Below, one piece after another: positions 6,316-6,352 of a stretch of DNA of 6,352 nucleotides. The notes beneath the pieces are model-generated. The model saw only the letters and a program-made list of their open reading frames with translations. It did no database searches and had not been told where the DNA came from. How positions within the stretch are numbered: position 1 is the stretch's first letter; every line of letters begins with the position of its first letter. Source of the DNA: JAUREX01 sp044356825 (GTDB taxonomy: Bacteria > Pseudomonadota > Alphaproteobacteria > Rhodobacterales > Rhodobacteraceae); assembly GCA_044356825.1 (NCBI GenBank), contig JBIKVM010000170.1, forward strand, positions 1 to 6,352. Direction: 5' to 3'. A program made the position numbers and the translations under genes.

Positions 6316-6352
6316 GCCGGGTTCCGCTCGATAATCTGGCGCGCGATGATCA
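6312..6352 (-). CDS. C-terminal end of an upstream gene, possibly an acyl-CoA dehydrogenase
   Basis: Upstream of the GTG start the minus strand reads in frame to a TGA at 6312-6314, ending IIARQIIERNPA. The stop overlaps the next start by 4 bp (GTGA), which strongly suggests a real coding end in the same operon. An ending of the form (M/L/V)IIARQI is common at the C-terminus of acyl-CoA dehydrogenases, whose genes often accompany CaiB-family transferases. With only 12 residues visible, the enzyme family is a guess; the existence of a coding end is more likely than not. Confidence 0.5.
   Translation of the reverse strand, partial: IIARQIIERNPA

Noticed and set aside
1..6352. tRNA or rRNA genes, CRISPR repeats, insertion sequences, integration sites
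   Set aside because: None seen: no repeated spacer pattern, no transposase-like frame, no terminal repeats, and coding genes fill almost the whole window.

Overview
The window is about 6.35 kb of very GC-rich, densely coding DNA with short or overlapping gene junctions. Codon use and protein style suggest an alphaproteobacterium, plausibly Rhodobacteraceae-like, but this is inferred from composition and no marker gene is present. There is no RNA gene, insertion sequence, CRISPR array or other mobile feature that I can see. Every gene appears to handle CoA thioesters or carboxylic acids, or to regulate those genes, so this looks like part of a catabolic locus for an unidentified organic acid.

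Layout. (1) Positions 1-1930, minus strand: an MmgE/PrpD-family gene is followed 7 bp later by the first 205 codons of a PaaK-like AMP-forming acyl-CoA ligase, which runs off the left edge. (2) Positions 1931-1997: a 67-bp divergent promoter region containing a 12-bp inverted repeat, TTGTCCAGACAA, of the kind bound by HutC-type GntR regulators. (3) Positions 1998-4000, plus strand: a Cat1/4-hydroxybutyrate-type CoA-transferase-like gene is translationally coupled (ATGA overlap) to a GntR/HutC-family regulator with a UTRA domain. (4) Positions 4007-6352, minus strand, convergent with the regulator and separated from it by only 6 bp: two coupled CaiB/BaiF (family III) CoA-transferase-like genes, preceded by the last 12 codons of another gene that may be an acyl-CoA dehydrogenase.

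How they may work together (inference). The ligase and the CaiB-type proteins would activate an acid to its CoA ester or move CoA between acids. An acyl-CoA dehydrogenase just upstream would oxidise the thioester, and the MmgE/PrpD protein would dehydrate, isomerise or decarboxylate a carboxylic acid intermediate. The GntR regulator probably controls both divergent units, and its own gene, through the single operator. The substrate cannot be named from the sequence.

The most notable points are three. The Cat1-like protein has Gly where family transferases carry the catalytic Glu. The two CaiB paralogues have different active-site sets: one keeps a racemase-like His/Asp/Glu trio, the other has Tyr/Asp/Leu. 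The operator is well matched to the regulator encoded beside it.
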